A DNA stretch of 64,000 nt, from NCBI GenBank assembly GCA_018350325.1, contig JAEVLN010000021.1:868001-932000 (forward strand), written 5' to 3'. The notes beneath the pieces are model-generated. The model was not told the DNA's origin and searched no databases. It saw nothing but the letters and a program-made list of their open reading frames with translations. A program made the position numbers and the translations under genes. Numbering within the stretch: position 1 is the first letter of the stretch; the number at the start of each line of letters is the position of its first letter. Positions 62,060-64,000 of this stretch are shown here, piece after piece. The DNA is from Globodera rostochiensis (lineage: Eukaryota; Nematoda; Chromadorea; Rhabditida; Heteroderidae).

Positions 62060-62700
62060 CTTTCTATGAACATGAATAATTCTGAAAAAAATTTTAAAAA
62101 ATTCTAAAAAATATTTCCGAATTTTTAAAAATATTTTTGTTGCCTTTTTTGAGCTTTTTCAAAAATCCTCTTTTTTGACTCGGGGAATTCGTTGTTTGAT
62201 TAGAAAATTCATAACTTTTTTTAAAGAAAAGCAATCACAACAAACTTGGTGTCATAAAATGTAGAAAATTCAGCAGAATTTTTATGGCAATGAAATATTT
62301 TAAAAATTTGAAAAGCACAAAAGTTATTGCTAATTTTAGGTAAAAAATGTATTTTACACTAAACAATTCATAACAATTTTTTGAATTGAGATTTTTGAAA
62401 ATACTTAAGTTAGAAAAATAGCTAATTTTTTTCTCTACAGATAATTATTTTAGTTCATAATTTTATTTTCAACTCCAACTGAGTTATGGTCGAAAATGTG
62501 GTTCGCTAATTTCGGACCAAAGGGGGACCCCTTTTGGAATTGCATCATGCAAACTTTTTGTAATATCTGAAGAGATGGCTTTACAGAACATTCCCAATAA
62601 TGAATCTAACATCAAATCTGTAGATTATTCACACTTAGCTTCCGTTTAAACAGAGATAGCGTGAATGTTTTTGCTAATTTTGCAGTCTAAAAAGTTCTCG
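62060..62700 (+). repeat. AT-rich internal block, unit 7 (second)
   Basis: Fourth full-length copy, with only scattered differences from the others. Confidence 0.75.
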
Positions 62701-62706
62701 AGGGCC

Positions 62707-63225
62707 GAGAGGGGAAGAAAAGCGGGGAAAAAGCGAGAAGGGAGGGGCGCGGGGAAGAGGCGAGTGGGGAGGGGCGAGGGGGAAAGAGAAGCGGGTAAGG
62801 AGCGCGAAGGGAGGGCCGAGAGGGGAAGAGAAGCGGGGAAAGAGCGAGAAGGGAGGGGCGCGGGGGAGAGGCGAGTGGGGAGGCGCGAGGGGGAAAGAGA
62901 AGCGGGTAAGGAGGAGAAGGGAGGGGCGCAAGGGGAAGAGGCGCGGGGAAGGAGCGAGAAGGGAGGGGCGCGCGGGAAGGGGCGCGGGGAGAGAGGAGGG
63001 AGAAAGGTAAAAAGTACAAACATCTGAAAGTAAGGTAGGATGCACTTTCTATGCAAAAATCGGACCTTTTTTTGGAGAAAAGTATGTCATTAATTGCCCT
63101 TTAATCTGAGAAATGTCTGACGAGGGGCGCGGGGGAGGGGCGCGAGTGGAAAAGGAGCGGGGAAGGAGCGAGAAGGGAGGGGCGCGGGGGAAGGGGCGCG
63201 GGGAGAGAGGAGGGGGAAAGGTCTG
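62707..63225 (+). repeat. purine-rich GC minisatellites with linker, unit 7
   Basis: Two minisatellite stretches (62707-63004 and 63122-63225) separated by a ~115-bp linker (63006-63120) matching 35050-35160 of unit 2 (TACAAACATCTGAAAG...TTAATTGCCCTTTAATCTG). Confidence 0.75.
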
Positions 63226-63227
63226 AA

Positions 63228-63320
63228 AAGAGTGAAATAAAGCAGCAATGTTAAAGTTGCACATAAAGTGGTATAGAAAGTTGTAAATAGGAGAGGAAAG
63301 TTGCAAGCCAATATGTGGCC
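63228..63320 (+). repeat. AAGTTGTA minisatellite, end of unit 7
   Basis: Near-identical to 58200-58302, including the TAT-loop variant palindrome that follows (63361-63377), so units 6 and 7 share a recent 3' end. Confidence 0.7.
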
Positions 63321-63402
63321 AACAAAAACCCCCGAAGAAAACTGCTGGCACCGGTGTTCAAAACGGCTATGCCGTTTAACGCAGACCCCGTAGGGGTCTG
63401 GT

Positions 63403-64000
63403 TCTCTATATATGTAATTTCTACCCCCTTTTCACACATTTCCTCGAATAACTCTTAAACTAAGGGTCGGATCAAAAAATTGTTTTCACAAGACCCCCCA
63501 TAGTTTGGGGTTGCCGATATGGGGAACATTTAGAATCCAAGTTTGGGTTAGGCATTTTCGAGAAAATCCCGAAAAAGAGTCTAAAAATGGCCCAAATTTT
63601 TTGACCACCCCCCATTGTTTGGCTCCCAACTCGGCGGGGAGTACCCTAACTGTTGATGGAATGTTTTGGAGGGCACATCTACAGACCATGGGCTTTCCAA
63701 TGAGCTATAGATGGGCCGGATCAGACAAGTTTAAAGGGTAGATGTGCTGCGCACAAACTCTAAAAAATGTTCGAAAATGGGAAAAGGGTAGGGGTTGGTG
63801 AGGGAGGAATAAGGAGACTTTGTGTTGACATGGTTGGTGTAGTGGTTAAGCACTTTGCGTGCAGTGGTGATTGTGTGGGATCAATTCCCGAGTGCCAAAA
63901 TTATTTTTTTAATTAATAATATTGAATTAAAATATTTGAAAGTCAAGTTTTTTATTTAAAATTTTTTAATAAAAGAATCAAAATGTTTTTAGGTAGAATT
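63403..64000 (+). mobile_element. Helitron-like unit 8, divergent 5' end, cut by window edge
   Basis: Starts TCTCTATATATG. The body aligns with the shared 5' body only in patches (TTTGACCACCCCCCATT; GGCGGGGAGTACCCTAA; GGGCTTTCCAATGAGCTATAG), so it is an older subfamily. It ends in a different tRNA-like block at about 63830-63896: A box TGGTGTAGTGGTTAAGCAC, B-box-like GGGATCAATTCCCG, then a T run. No 3' end is visible. Confidence 0.55.

Larger units (their letters stand above)
58379..63402 (+). mobile_element. Helitron-like unit 7 (rearranged, non-autonomous)
   Basis: 5024 bp. The 5' body (58379-58745) has an internal deletion: the sequence jumps from CCTCACTTTTCG to GGGGAGTTTTG. Then a tRNA-like block (58750-58833), about 2.3 kb of unrelated AT-rich DNA, and two partial tails: AT block plus minisatellite (61180-61914), then tRNA-like block, AT block and minisatellites (61979-63225). 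It ends with AAGTTGTA repeats and the palindromes. This looks like nested or recombined copies rather than one simple element. Confidence 0.6.

Noticed and set aside
1..64000. CRISPR array, bacterial operon or phage content
   Set aside because: No regularly spaced repeat-spacer pattern and no Shine-Dalgarno-led genes; spliceosomal introns throughout.

Overview
The window is eukaryotic nuclear DNA, most likely from an invertebrate such as a nematode. The support for that is weak: a very AT-rich background, 40-70 nt GT-AG introns with TTTTAG/TTTCAG acceptors, and no bacterial gene organisation. No species marker is present.

Positions 1-25751 are AT-rich with no long open reading frame. I see one clean small transposon (5436-5872, perfect 10-bp target duplication), a few direct and tandem repeats, and short GC-richer islands. 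Some islands have plausible splice sites and may be exons of a long-intron host gene, but this is weak evidence.

From 25752 to the end the window is almost entirely a head-to-tail array of Helitron-like rolling-circle transposon units, all on the + strand. Each unit starts with TC(C/T)CTAT.TA and a shared ~550-bp 5' body. Each ends in two back-to-back palindromes finishing in CTGG. Unit 1 (25752-33829), unit 5 (39217-48275) and unit 6 (48276-58378) carry a Rep/helicase gene. Units 2, 3 and 4 are non-autonomous: tRNA-like Pol III block, AT-rich block, purine-rich GC minisatellite, AAGTTGTA minisatellite, terminal palindromes. Unit 7 is a rearranged non-autonomous copy and unit 8 is a divergent, cut-off copy.

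The three Rep/helicase genes have 24 introns at matching positions. My splice models of copies 1 and 2 stay in frame throughout (about 1912 and 1937 codons), with the HUH motif, the two-tyrosine motif and all Pif1-type helicase motifs visible. Copy 3 has a 1-nt frameshift in exon 1. Unit 6 also carries a five-exon gene for an unrecognised coiled-coil protein whose 3' end is fused to repeat DNA.

The most unusual signal is a 9-mer family, G-N-GGGG-N'-C-G with N and N' complementary (GTGGGGACG, GCGGGGGCG, GGGGGGCCG, GAGGGGTCG). It occurs 33 times in the copy-2 gene, only on the sense strand, never in an intron, in all three codon frames, and in 22 of 25 exons. It is also in the exons of the unrelated coiled-coil gene. 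I know of no described feature that matches it.
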